From positions 62,001 to 126,000 of the forward strand of contig NZ_WKJG01000072.1 in assembly GCF_027853235.1 (NCBI RefSeq): a stretch of 64,000 nt of DNA. Reading direction: 5' to 3'. Source of the DNA: Aliibacillus thermotolerans. Lineage in GTDB: Bacteria > Bacillota > Bacilli > Bacillales > Marinococcaceae. Shown here piece by piece: positions 48,437 to 56,690 of the stretch. The first letter of the stretch is position 1. Each line of letters opens with the position of its first letter. Position numbers and translations under genes: made by a program. A model generated the notes under the pieces. The model had not been told where the DNA came from. It saw only the letters and a list, made by a program, of their open reading frames with translations, and did no database searches.

Positions 48437-50142
48437 ATTCGAATGTCCACCCCTTCATATCCAACGTGAGCTGCGTCACGTTGATCCGCTCGTTTCATTG
48501 TTGTTGGATTTTTCCAATAGAGAGCGTTGAATTGATAATGAAGCTTTTCCAATTGTTTTTGTAAATACGGTTGCCACATCGCTATGATTGCTTTTGGTTC
48601 TTCTTTTTCATTAAAAATGGTAACTGTCACCACTCGTTGTTGAATGTGAACGTCTGTCACCATTTCACCGAAATGTGCCATCTCTAGATAAAACAATATT
48701 CGACAATGGGCAGGATCAATGTGGTTTGTTTTCGTTTTTCTTCCTTCCCACTGAATCGTCACATCTGTTTGATGCCCTCCCAAAAAAAGAGGTACTTGAA
48801 TCGTCGTTTGGTGCAGCCATCCATGTTGTTCCTCGGCCAGTAGTTGGGCGCCCGTTACACGATGAAGGACAGTTTCCGCTTGTTCTCTCACTTTTGACGG
48901 CAAGTATGGCAGCTTCTCTAAAAGAGACATTTTCAGCGTTCTTTGTTGCATGTGATGCTCAAATATATTTTTTTCATGAAAAAATCCGGACAGTTGGGGG
49001 AAATTTTTTAAAAGACGTAGAAAAGCGTTGGCATTCTCGTCCGAAGATAATCCTTCTACATGTGTTGGTAGGGTAGCGATCCACTGTTGCAGAGAAGACG
49101 CACTTTGAGAAGTCCATATTCCCCTAGCACTTCCTAGCCAAGCGAACAGGCGTTGAAACGACTCCAGTCCTTTTCTCCCTTCCATTGTTGATAAGCTTGT
49201 GAAAAGCGTGCGAAAGAACGTTTCGGGTTGTTGTTCATGCAAAAGCCGAACATTTCCTTCTTTGATGGAAAAGAGATCCATAATGGTAGTGTGCTCTTGG
49301 GATAGCACGGTTTGTTGCAATGTAGTTAAAAATCCCGACAGGTGGATGTCCCCTTTTACAATATTCGCTTGTTGCAACGTACGTAACAAATAGAGAGGGT
49401 TTTCGAGACTTCTTTGGATAAGTCGATGAAAAGCTTCCAGTTGTGGCGAAGAAGGTTGTCCATTTTCCTTTGGGATCGTACTAGATTGAATGATCGTCGT
49501 AAGCATATGTTGGACAGACTTTAATGCCTCAGACTGCTTCATTGGTAACGCTTTCGCACTTTCGTTCATTAGTTGTTGCTCGAATTGTTTCAGTTGCTCC
49601 ACAAGCGGTGGACCGGTAAGTGCGGCTCGTACCGCTTGAAAAGTCCTTTCTGTAAAGGGGATATTCCGGTGGTACATATGAGTGAACACACGTACCCCTT
49701 CCTCATTCATCAATTGGAACCGTTTTAACAACGCGCCACCTTGTTGAATCATTTCTTTGGAAAATGGTATTTGTTCTTTTTGAAACAATTGTAACATCAT
49801 TTCATTTGCTTTATTGAAAGGAAGATCCATCGCTTTCAACACGTCATTTGTCGTTTGGGCAGGAATAGGAACCGTATTTCGAGGGGTTTCTAACACTTTT
49901 AAATGAGGGACTCCTTCATTTTTTGTCACTTGAAAAAAATACTTCTCACCGACACTAATAGCCGCCTGTAAACGTGCTATCACATGCATGGTACCTAATC
50001 GTAGCGAAGCAGTTTGATTCGGGTACAGCTTCAATACTTTTCCTTCAAATATTTGTCCTGGTTTTAATTGTAAAAGTTTCGCTTGTGCTGCCGAACGATG
50101 GACGGATGTTGCATTTATCGTTTGAAAACTCGTCCGTTCCAT
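48433..50142 (-). CDS. ylqG: YlqG, FliK-like large protein
   Basis: A 569-residue protein of unknown function at the ylqG position between rnhB and ylqH. Residues about 25-85 look like a small beta-domain (LQLKPGQIFEGKVLKLYPNQ). The long middle is helical and rich in Gln and Leu. The C-terminal 120 residues (TIQVPLFLGGHQTDVTIQWE, then ILFYLEMAHFGEMVTDVHIQ) resemble a FliK Flg_hook domain in layout. Pairing with an FlhB-tail-like protein mirrors the FliK-FlhB pair. The homology to FliK is my inference. Confidence 0.75.
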   Translation of the reverse strand: MERTSFQTINATSVHRSAAQAKLLQLKPGQIFEGKVLKLYPNQTASLRLGTMHVIARLQAAISVGEKYFFQVTKNEGVPHLKVLETPRNTVPIPAQTTNDVLKAMDLPFNKANEMMLQLFQKEQIPFSKEMIQQGGALLKRFQLMNEEGVRVFTHMYHRNIPFTERTFQAVRAALTGPPLVEQLKQFEQQLMNESAKALPMKQSEALKSVQHMLTTIIQSSTIPKENGQPSSPQLEAFHRLIQRSLENPLYLLRTLQQANIVKGDIHLSGFLTTLQQTVLSQEHTTIMDLFSIKEGNVRLLHEQQPETFFRTLFTSLSTMEGRKGLESFQRLFAWLGSARGIWTSQSASSLQQWIATLPTHVEGLSSDENANAFLRLLKNFPQLSGFFHEKNIFEHHMQQRTLKMSLLEKLPYLPSKVREQAETVLHRVTGAQLLAEEQHGWLHQTTIQVPLFLGGHQTDVTIQWEGRKTKTNHIDPAHCRILFYLEMAHFGEMVTDVHIQQRVVTVTIFNEKEEPKAIIAMWQPYLQKQLEKLHYQFNALYWKNPTTMKRADQRDAAHVGYEGVDIRI

Positions 50143-50154
50143 AAAATCCTCCCC

Positions 50155-50934
50155 TTAGAGCGATTGGACCGGCGCAAAACTAGTACGATGTTCTTCTGTC
50201 GGTCCATATGTACGTAGTGCTTCCAAATGTTCTTTCGTGCCGTAACCTTTATGTTTTTCAAACCCATAGTGTGGATAGCGAAGAGCTAACGTTTCCATAT
50301 AACGATCCCGCTCTACTTTTGCCAGAATAGAAGCAGCTGCAATAGAAGCACTGACACAATCCCCTTTTGTCAAAGACAACTGCTTAATCGGTACATCGAG
50401 CGTTAACGCATCGATAAAAAGAAGATCCGGCGCGACATGTAAACCTGCCACTGCTTTTCTCATGGCAACTTTGGTCGCTTCATAAATATTCATGTCATCG
50501 ATGTCTTGCGCAGAAACGTGAGTGACGTGATAGGCAATAGCATGCTTTTTAATTTCCTTTTCATATGTATGACGAGCAGCTTTTGATAATTGTTTCGAAT
50601 CCGTTAAACCAGGAAAACGGATATTTTCCGGAAGAATCACTGCCGCAGCAGTAACCGGACCGGCTAACGGACCACGTCCGGCTTCATCCAGGCCGGCAAT
50701 CCATTCATAGCCTTTTCTTTTCCATTCCTTTTCATAAATGAATAGTTGATCATACGCCTCAATTTGTGCTTTCAGCCGAGCTTTTTTTCTTTCATATTGT
50801 TCAAGAAGACGAATCACTCCTTTGCGCTTGTCTTTCCGAAGCATTTGCAAAAAAGTGTCGTCTACTTCGTCATGTTGCAAATATCTTTTAATATCGGAAA
50901 TGGTGTAAGTGGAGCTTTTTTTCACATGTATCAT
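50155..50934 (-). CDS. rnhB: Ribonuclease HII
   Basis: Cleaves RNA in RNA-DNA hybrids and at single ribonucleotides. The catalytic region GLDEAGRGPLAGPVTAAAVI has Asp83 and Glu84; LLFIDALTLD and GDCVSASIAAASILAKVERD supply the remaining acidic residues. An N-terminal extension of about 75 residues, present in Bacillus RNase HII, binds substrate. It overlaps the rbgA stop by four bases. Confidence 0.97.
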   Translation of the reverse strand: MIHVKKSSTYTISDIKRYLQHDEVDDTFLQMLRKDKRKGVIRLLEQYERKKARLKAQIEAYDQLFIYEKEWKRKGYEWIAGLDEAGRGPLAGPVTAAAVILPENIRFPGLTDSKQLSKAARHTYEKEIKKHAIAYHVTHVSAQDIDDMNIYEATKVAMRKAVAGLHVAPDLLFIDALTLDVPIKQLSLTKGDCVSASIAAASILAKVERDRYMETLALRYPHYGFEKHKGYGTKEHLEALRTYGPTEEHRTSFAPVQSL

Positions 50935-51797
50935 GCGTCCTTTTTTTCTTCTTTGTAGGATTCAAATGTCAATCGTCCTAATTTTTGTTTTCTTATTTCT
51001 TGTAACAGTAATTCGGCCGCTTTTTCGCAATCAACCACCCCGCCGGCACGGAGACAACCTCTTTTTTTCCCGATTTCTTCTAATATCGTTTCTTCCTTCA
51101 TCTCTTTTACATTGGAAAGGGAAAAACGTTCTGTGAGCGCTTGAGGATATTTTTCTTTCAATAAACGAAGGCCAAATTGTGCTATTTCTTCCAAGTCTAA
51201 CAATTCATCTTTCACTGCCCCTGTTAAAGCAAGGAAATACCCTACTTTTGGATCTTCAAATTTTGGCCAAAGAATTCCCGGGGTATCCAACAATTCTAAA
51301 GTGCGGTCTACTTTTAACCATTGCTGAGCCTTCGTTATTCCTGGCCGGTCCCCTGTTTTGGTCAGTTTTTTTCCAATAAGATAATTAATGACCGTTGATT
51401 TTCCAACGTTAGGAATCCCAACGACCATCGCGCGTATCGCTCGCGGCTTCATTCCTTTTCTTTTCCATTTATCATATAATGGTGCAGCTGCTTTTTTTAC
51501 TTTGGCTAAGACATCTTTTTTCCCCGTTTGCGCCAATGCATTGATCGCTACGGCTTCTATTCCTTCCTCGTTAAAGTGAGCGACCCATTTCTTCGTCTCC
51601 ACCGGGTCTGCCATATCGCTTTTCGTTAAAAGAATGACGCGCGGTTTTCCTTCTAATAATTGCCGTAAAAGTGGATTTTGCGATGCTTTAGGAATGCGTG
51701 CATCTACTAATTCTAAGACGAGATCTACTTTTTTTAATTGTTCTGATACTTCTCTTTTTGCTTTAGCCATATGGCCAGGAAACCATTGTATGCTCAT
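50931..51797 (-). CDS. rbgA: Ribosome biogenesis GTPase RbgA (YlqF)
   Basis: Circularly permuted GTPase needed for late 50S assembly. The G4 motif TKSD (58-61) comes before G1 GIPNVGKS (127-134) and G3 DTPG, the permuted order. At 288 residues it has the C-terminal ANTAR-like helical domain. It lies between lepB and rnhB. Confidence 0.97.
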   Translation of the reverse strand: MSIQWFPGHMAKAKREVSEQLKKVDLVLELVDARIPKASQNPLLRQLLEGKPRVILLTKSDMADPVETKKWVAHFNEEGIEAVAINALAQTGKKDVLAKVKKAAAPLYDKWKRKGMKPRAIRAMVVGIPNVGKSTVINYLIGKKLTKTGDRPGITKAQQWLKVDRTLELLDTPGILWPKFEDPKVGYFLALTGAVKDELLDLEEIAQFGLRLLKEKYPQALTERFSLSNVKEMKEETILEEIGKKRGCLRAGGVVDCEKAAELLLQEIRKQKLGRLTFESYKEEKKDA

Positions 51798-51812
51798 GAC
51801 TGTCTCCTTTCG

Positions 51813-52364
51813 TTACGGTAACCAATTCAGATGGGAAACTGGCCAAAACGTCAGTGTCGCTTGACCGACAATGTCTTCCATCTTCACAAGTCCAAACATG
51901 CGAGAATCCAAACTATGGCGCCGATTGTCTCCAAGGACGAACACATAACCTTCAGGAATGACGTCATAACCGGAAGATTGTTTTAACGTAAAATCCGGCG
52001 TAATCGTCGTCCCATTCATTTCTTCCCGAAGCGGTTCTAGAAAAGGTTCGTTTACTTTCACACCGTTAATGTAGAGTTGATCATCATAATAATATAAACG
52101 ATCTCCTGGTAAACCAATCACTCGTTTAATGTAATCTTTCTCTTCTGTCGCATGAAAAACGATAATATCAAACCGGTCTGGTTCTGAAAACCAATAACTA
52201 GATTTGTTCACTATCATCCGGTCTTGGTCTTCTAACGTTGGTGACATGGACTCTCCATCCACAATAATCGGCGCAATGAAATATGTTCGTGTGAACACGG
52301 CAATGGTGACAGCAAATAGCAATAAAAGCATCCATTCTCGCCAAGGATCAGATCTTTTCAACAT
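51813..52364 (-). CDS. lepB: Type I signal peptidase
   Basis: Removes signal peptides from exported proteins. The 183-residue protein has one N-terminal membrane segment (about 11-29), catalytic Ser39 in VDGESMSPTL, Lys80 in YIKRVIGLPGD and the GDNRRHSLDSR box. This is the short, single-pass Bacillus (SipS-like) architecture. It has its own promoter after rplS. Confidence 0.96.
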   Translation of the reverse strand: MLKRSDPWREWMLLLLFAVTIAVFTRTYFIAPIIVDGESMSPTLEDQDRMIVNKSSYWFSEPDRFDIIVFHATEEKDYIKRVIGLPGDRLYYYDDQLYINGVKVNEPFLEPLREEMNGTTITPDFTLKQSSGYDVIPEGYVFVLGDNRRHSLDSRMFGLVKMEDIVGQATLTFWPVSHLNWLP

Positions 52365-52404
52365 CCTCTATTCCTCTTTTCACATACTACATCCCTTTCA
52401 TTAT

Positions 52405-52432
52405 ATTATAGCATGAACTTTTTGTTTCATAA
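52405..52432 (-). promoter_or_regulatory. Extended -10 promoter of lepB
   Basis: Minus-strand TGCTATAAT: a perfect TATAAT (52405-52410) with the TG element (52412-52413). The -35 region, TTATGA or CTTATG, is poor. It lies 40 bases before the lepB start and after the rplS terminator. Confidence 0.72.
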
Positions 52433-52464
52433 GATGGCGGAGAAGAAACATTTCCAGTCTATAA

Positions 52465-52506
52465 AAATAAAAGAAAAGACTGCAATCTATGTGAGGCAGT
52501 CTTTTC
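52465..52506 (-). terminator. Rho-independent terminator of rplS
   Basis: A 10-bp perfect stem AAAAGACTGC/GCAGTCTTTT with a 12-base loop is followed on the minus strand by CTTTTATTTTT. It begins ten bases after the rplS stop. Confidence 0.9.
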
Positions 52507-52515
52507 CATCCATTT

Positions 52516-52860
52516 TTAGCGAATTTCTTTAATACGTGCTGCTTTACCACGCAAGTTTCGAAGGTAGTAAAGTTTAGCGCGGCGGACTTTTCCACGACGT
52601 TTCACTTCAATTTTATCAATCCGCGGAGAATGTACTGGGAAAGTACGCTCTACCCCAATGCCATAGGATATTTTACGGACCGTAAAAGTTTCACTAATGC
52701 CGCCACCGCGACGCTTAATCACAACACCTTCAAATACCTGAATCCGTTCCCGAGAACCTTCCACTACTTTTACGTGGACACGGACAGTATCTCCTGCCCG
52801 AAAATCAGGTATGTCTGTTTTCAGTTGTTCTTTCGTCACTTCGCGAATAATATCTTGCAT
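52516..52860 (-). CDS. rplS: 50S ribosomal protein L19
   Basis: Sits at the 30S-50S interface. The 114-residue protein shows [33 protein letters not shown] and the C-terminal [18 protein letters not shown]. It is a separate unit with its own promoter and terminator here; in B. subtilis and most Bacillaceae it directly follows trmD, but here a chemoreceptor gene lies between them. Confidence 0.98.
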   Translation of the reverse strand: MQDIIREVTKEQLKTDIPDFRAGDTVRVHVKVVEGSRERIQVFEGVVIKRRGGGISETFTVRKISYGIGVERTFPVHSPRIDKIEVKRRGKVRRAKLYYLRNLRGKAARIKEIR

Positions 52861-52940
52861 GCTATTCGCCTCCCTTTCTCCAAATGCTCTTGTTTGATCA
52901 ACAGCGGAGCATTGTAGTCAGTGGCTTTACCACATCGATA
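52861..52940 (-). promoter_or_regulatory. rplS leader, candidate L19 leader RNA
   Basis: The 80-base leader holds a perfect 7-bp stem AATGCTC/GAGCATT (52907-52913 with 52883-52889) with a 17-base loop, just upstream of the ribosome site AAAGGGAGG. A conserved L19 leader that may autoregulate L19 is known in Firmicutes; assignment to it is by position and form only. Confidence 0.5.
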
Positions 52941-52969
52941 ATCATAGCACATGCCCCTTTGTGCTTCAA
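52941..52969 (-). promoter_or_regulatory. Strong sigma-A promoter of rplS
   Basis: Minus-strand TTGAAG (52964-52969), a 17-base spacer and TATGAT (52941-52946) with TGC in front as an extended -10. It shows that rplS no longer depends on the rpsP-trmD transcript. Confidence 0.85.
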
Positions 52970-53059
52970 CCGTTTTTTGTCATTTCATAAAAGATGTGCA
53001 GGAAATTTGACCTATGACGAAGAATATATTGAAACAGGAACAAAGCGGAGGTGACATCA

Positions 53060-54319
53060 GTGAAAAAAATAGCTTTTCTTTTTTTTACGACGACATTTAT
53101 TTATACCATAATAATTAGTTTCTCGATTTTTTTCTTATTTCATTTAAATGTTCCTAACACTCTGTTATGGACGATGATCCTTATGTTTATCATTATTTTT
53201 CCCCTTCTTTTTAGCTGGCTGTTACATCGTCTCATTGTCAAGCCAATGTACGAGATGTTAACGGTGATTCAATCATTGACGGAACAAGTGGATTTATCTC
53301 ATCGAGTGCAATATCGGGCACAGCATGAATTAGGCTTATTATCACATGGGATCAATCGATTTATTAAAGGTTTTTGGAGAATATTGTTACAAGTCCGTAG
53401 TCACGCGCGCTCTTTAACGAAAGAATCAGAAGATATGGCTGCACGCAGTCAACAGTTAGCGAATACAAATGAGCACCTTTCGGAAACGATTGAATCGTTA
53501 TCCCAAGGTGTGATTTCGCAAGCAGAGCATGCCAAATGGACAGAGAATACGATGATAGAGATGCAAGAAGATACGGAACGAGTCGATCAAGTCACCCATC
53601 GTCTTGGCAAGGTTATGAAAACGGCACAACAAAACATTGACCACGGGGAAGAGACAGTCGCTCTTGTCAGCAAAACGATCGTTGAAAATGCCAACAGAGC
53701 AACAAATTTAAAAAAGACGACAAACACGCTGACCCAAGTATCGAACCAAGCGAATGAAATTGTCCAACTCATTGGAAATATTGCCAATCAAACAAACTTG
53801 CTTGCATTAAATGCCGCCATTGAAGCTGCGAGAAGCGGGGAGTATGGAAAAGGCTTTTCTGTTGTTGCGTCCGAAATTCGCTCTCTTTCCGAAGAAACGG
53901 CAAAAGCAGTGGAACAAGTGCAACAAATGCTAGAAGATGTCCAACTTTATGTCATTCAGTCTGAAAAAGAATCCAATGATGTCCATCAATTAACGAAGGA
54001 ACAGGAAGTGCTCGCAACCAAACTGAAAGAAGCATTTGATGCTTTAAAGAATACCATTTCATCGGTTTATCAAGAAGTCGATGCCATTGCGTCTGCAAAT
54101 AAACAATTAAAAAAAGGAAGCGACGGAGTGTTAAAACAGATGAAAGAAGTAAGTGAAATGGCTGAGCAATTAGCGTCTCATTCGGAAGAAGCGAGCGCTG
54201 CCATCGAGGAACAAACGAGTTCATCACAAGAGGTAGCGAGCGGAAACGAACTCGTAGCGGATGCTGCTCGTGAGTTAATGCACATTGCGGAAAGATGGAA
54301 AGGGTTAGATGCCCGCTGA
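53060..54319 (+). CDS. Methyl-accepting chemotaxis protein without external sensor domain
   Basis: A chemoreceptor of 419 residues. Two membrane segments (about 4-26 and 34-54) are joined by only about seven residues, so there is no extracytoplasmic ligand domain. A HAMP domain (about 54-105) leads to a long helical signalling domain whose tip is [20 protein letters not shown] with [20 protein letters not shown], the CheA/CheW-binding hairpin. The start is GTG at 53060 with GGAGGTGA seven bases upstream; an in-frame GTG at 53051 is part of that ribosome site. It is one of only two plus-strand genes and separates trmD from rplS. The signal it senses is unknown. Confidence 0.92.
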   Translation: MKKIAFLFFTTTFIYTIIISFSIFFLFHLNVPNTLLWTMILMFIIIFPLLFSWLLHRLIVKPMYEMLTVIQSLTEQVDLSHRVQYRAQHELGLLSHGINRFIKGFWRILLQVRSHARSLTKESEDMAARSQQLANTNEHLSETIESLSQGVISQAEHAKWTENTMIEMQEDTERVDQVTHRLGKVMKTAQQNIDHGEETVALVSKTIVENANRATNLKKTTNTLTQVSNQANEIVQLIGNIANQTNLLALNAAIEAARSGEYGKGFSVVASEIRSLSEETAKAVEQVQQMLEDVQLYVIQSEKESNDVHQLTKEQEVLATKLKEAFDALKNTISSVYQEVDAIASANKQLKKGSDGVLKQMKEVSEMAEQLASHSEEASAAIEEQTSSSQEVASGNELVADAARELMHIAERWKGLDAR

Positions 54320-54336
54320 CAATTTGTCAATCGGGC
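54311..54336. terminator. Convergent hairpin between chemoreceptor and trmD
   Basis: GCCCG/CGGGC encloses TGACAA/TTGTCA. The hairpin contains the chemoreceptor stop codon and ends two bases before the trmD stop (on the other strand). U tracts are weak both ways. It probably serves as a shared bidirectional terminator. Confidence 0.55.
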
Positions 54337-54338
54337 AT

Positions 54339-55037
54339 TTACTCCTTTTCTTTTTTCTGTAACAAATCCGGACGCCTTTTTTTCGTGCGAAGAAGCGCTT
54401 GTTCCTTTCTCCACTGTGCAATTTTTTCATGATGTCCTGATAGCAAAACATCCGGCACTTTCCAGCCGCGAAAATCAGCCGGTCGCGTATATTGCGGATA
54501 TTCCAACAGTCCATCGGAAAAAGAGTCATGACGGTGAGAAGATTCATTTCCAAGCACATTCGGAAGAAGTCTTGTTACACTATCTGCAATCACTAGTGCT
54601 CCGAGTTCTCCCCCTGTTAATACATAATCTCCGATGGAGAACTCATCTGTTACGAGGTGCTCGCGAATTCTTTCATCATATCCTTCATAATGTCCGCAAA
54701 TAAAAATAAGGTGTTCTTCTTTTGATAACATTTCCGCATCCCTTTGTTTATATGGTTTCCCTTGCGGACATAACAAAATGATGCGCGGCGAAACGCTCGC
54801 TGGGGTTTGTTGCATAACAAATTCACACGCATCAAACACAGGCTGCGGTGTCAACACCATGCCAGCGCCCCCGCCATATGGATAATCATCTACTTTTTTA
54901 TGTTTGTCCTTCGAGAAATCGCGAATATTGTGCACATAAAAAGAGACCGCTTCCTTTTCCTCTGCTCGTTTCAATATAGAGCTTCCTAATACTCCCGGAA
55001 ACATGTCTGGAAAAAGAGTTAAAAAGTCCATTCTCAC
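54339..55037 (-). CDS. trmD: tRNA (guanine37-N1)-methyltransferase
   Basis: Methylates G37 next to the anticodon and prevents frameshifting. The 232-residue SPOUT enzyme has [32 protein letters not shown], the knot region [20 protein letters not shown] and the SSHRHDSF loop. Start overlaps the rimM stop (ATGA). rplS, the normal next gene, is displaced by a plus-strand chemoreceptor. Confidence 0.97.
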   Translation of the reverse strand: MRMDFLTLFPDMFPGVLGSSILKRAEEKEAVSFYVHNIRDFSKDKHKKVDDYPYGGGAGMVLTPQPVFDACEFVMQQTPASVSPRIILLCPQGKPYKQRDAEMLSKEEHLIFICGHYEGYDERIREHLVTDEFSIGDYVLTGGELGALVIADSVTRLLPNVLGNESSHRHDSFSDGLLEYPQYTRPADFRGWKVPDVLLSGHHEKIAQWRKEQALLRTKKRRPDLLQKKEKE

Positions 55038-55558
55038 GATGGCAACAATCCTTCCATCTTATGAATCACAATTACTTTTTTCTCTACATCTACTTTCTTT
55101 ACAACATCTTCAATATAGGGAATAAGAATTTCCTTTTTTCCATGAAACGGTGTTACTACCCAGACATCATTGGCGCCGGGAGCTAAAATGTCTGTCACTT
55201 TGCCTAGCTGTTCTCCTTCTTCCGTAACTACAAGACAGTCGATAATTTCAAAGTAATAATACTCATTTTCCTCTAAATCTTGTAAGGCATCGGTCGGTAT
55301 TTGAAGTTGTGATCCTTTCCATTCCTCTGCATCATTCAATGAAGATAATTCTTTCAGCTTTAATAATATCCATTGTTTGTGCGTACGCACTCCTTCTACT
55401 GTTACTTTGACTCTTTCTTTAGTGTCCTGTTTTTGTAAATATAATGCATTTCCGATTTTGAAGCGATCTTCTTCAAAGTCAGTCGTTGATAAAACTTTTA
55501 ACTCTCCTCGAATCCCATGTGTATTTACAATTTTTCCGACATTCAACCAATCCATCAT
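55034..55558 (-). CDS. rimM: 16S rRNA processing protein RimM
   Basis: Helps assembly of the 30S head around S19. At 174 residues it has an N-terminal domain starting [20 protein letters not shown] and a C-terminal PRC-barrel with [20 protein letters not shown]. The first two codons are both ATG; either could be the start. It lies between ylqD and trmD. Confidence 0.95.
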   Translation of the reverse strand: MMDWLNVGKIVNTHGIRGELKVLSTTDFEEDRFKIGNALYLQKQDTKERVKVTVEGVRTHKQWILLKLKELSSLNDAEEWKGSQLQIPTDALQDLEENEYYYFEIIDCLVVTEEGEQLGKVTDILAPGANDVWVVTPFHGKKEILIPYIEDVVKKVDVEKKVIVIHKMEGLLPS

Positions 55559-55574
55559 TCATCCACCTTACTTA

Positions 55575-55964
55575 CTACTCGATGATCTCTTGAATTTTTC
55601 CGTCTTTCACAATCACTTCTTTTTCTTTTAAAGGCCACGGATCTCCCGGTTGAATTTCTTCTAATATATCAATTTTCCCAGTTGTTAATAAAGAACCGAG
55701 CTCGAGTTGCTCCAGTTGTGATTGTTGAAAAATGACTTGTTTCACTTTTTCTTGTCTTTTCTCTAATTCTTTTTCAAACCGTCTTTTCACTTCTTCTTTT
55801 CTTCGAGTAGACTCTCCTGTCTTCCATTGTTTATGCATTTGAAACCGAAGCTGCTCATATTCCCTTTCTAACCGTTCTTTTTCACTTTCTAAATCATTCC
55901 ACATCTCTTCTCGCAATTCATTTGTTAACACATGTTTCACAATCGCTTTTCGTATGATTCGCAT
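55575..55964 (-). CDS. ylqD: YlqD family protein
   Basis: A 129-residue protein of the YlqD family seen between khpA and rimM in Bacillaceae. It begins MRIIRKAIVKHVLTNELREE, continues as a long Glu/Lys/Arg coiled coil (about 20-90) and ends in a small domain with IQPGDPWPLKEKEVIVKDGK. Function unknown. A strong terminator separates it from khpA, so it needs its own start of transcription; only a weak candidate promoter was seen. Confidence 0.85.
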   Translation of the reverse strand: MRIIRKAIVKHVLTNELREEMWNDLESEKERLEREYEQLRFQMHKQWKTGESTRRKEEVKRRFEKELEKRQEKVKQVIFQQSQLEQLELGSLLTTGKIDILEEIQPGDPWPLKEKEVIVKDGKIQEIIE

Positions 55965-56015
55965 GTGTCACCGCCCTCTTTTTGTTGTACTCTTTCATCG
56001 ATACGCTATGTGAAC

Positions 56016-56043
56016 AAAAAAGGCAAGGATTTCTCCTCGCCTT
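56016..56043 (-). terminator. Rho-independent terminator after khpA
   Basis: Minus-strand AAGGCGAGG/CCTTGCCTT (9 bp with one G-U), 6-base loop, followed by TTTTTTG. It begins seven bases after the khpA stop and divides rpsP-khpA from ylqD-rimM-trmD. The rest of the gap up to ylqD holds no clear promoter. Confidence 0.85.
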
Positions 56044-56049
56044 GCGTCA

Positions 56050-56286
56050 CTACCATTCATCTTGAATATCCAAGCGAACTCTCTTTTGTTGATGCGTCGC
56101 TGCCGCGTATAACACGGATCGAATGGATTTTGCAATTCTGCCTTCTTTTCCAATCACTTTCCCCATATCATCTTCGTGAACAGTCATTGTGTAGACGAGG
56201 GTGTTATTTTCCTGATGTTCACGAATATGAATTGCTTCGGGATGGTCTACGAGGGCAGAAGCAATCGTTTTAATTAAAGTGACCAT
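56050..56286 (-). CDS. khpA: KH-domain RNA-binding protein KhpA (YlqC)
   Basis: Small RNA-binding protein that pairs with KhpB/EloR to regulate cell elongation and division in Firmicutes. The 78-residue protein is one KH domain with the GxxG loop in MGKVIGKEGRIAKSIRSVL. It lies directly after rpsP, as expected. Confidence 0.94.
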   Translation of the reverse strand: MVTLIKTIASALVDHPEAIHIREHQENNTLVYTMTVHEDDMGKVIGKEGRIAKSIRSVLYAAATHQQKRVRLDIQDEW

Positions 56287-56318
56287 GGATATCCCCCGCC
56301 TCTCCTTTAGTTAATATG

Positions 56319-56597
56319 TTATTTATTGTTTGTGTTCTTTACTTCGTGGAACTTTTTCATAATTCCTTGTTTAGAGAACAGGTTTTTCACTGTATCAGAA
56401 GGCTTTGCTCCATCTAACATCCATTTTAACGCTTTTTCATCGTTAATGTTTACTTCTGCCGGTTCCGTTAACGGATTGTAAGTCCCAATTTCTTCAATGA
56501 AACGCCCGTCTCTTGGTGAACGAGAGTCCGCTACGACGACCCGGTAATAAGGTTTCTTTTTCGTTCCAATTCTTTTTAATCTAATTTTTACTGCCAT
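56319..56597 (-). CDS. rpsP: 30S ribosomal protein S16
   Basis: Early 30S assembly protein. The start [20 protein letters not shown] and [16 protein letters not shown] are typical. A TTG five codons upstream opens the frame but is part of the ribosome site TTGGAGG; ATG 56597 gives 92 residues, near the 90 of B. subtilis. A promoter with perfect -10 lies 36 bases upstream. Confidence 0.98.
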   Translation of the reverse strand: MAVKIRLKRIGTKKKPYYRVVVADSRSPRDGRFIEEIGTYNPLTEPAEVNINDEKALKWMLDGAKPSDTVKNLFSKQGIMKKFHEVKNTNNK

Positions 56598-56632
56598 GAT
56601 AGACACCTCCAAAAATATTTACACAATTGCTC

Positions 56633-56661
56633 ATTATAATCATGTTTTTTAAAGCTGTAAA
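56633..56661 (-). promoter_or_regulatory. Sigma-A promoter of rpsP
   Basis: Minus-strand TTTACA (56656-56661), a 17-base spacer and a perfect TATAAT (56633-56638). It shows that rpsP-khpA does not rely only on transcription from ylxM-ffh. Confidence 0.88.
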
Positions 56662-56690
56662 GTGTTTTTCCTTTTCAGGCTATAATTTTC

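Noticed and set aside
52981-53059. Sigma-D promoter for the chemoreceptor
   Set aside because: A TAAA is present but no GCCGATAT-like -10 at the right spacing, and the TTGACC/TATATT pair is only 12 bases apart.
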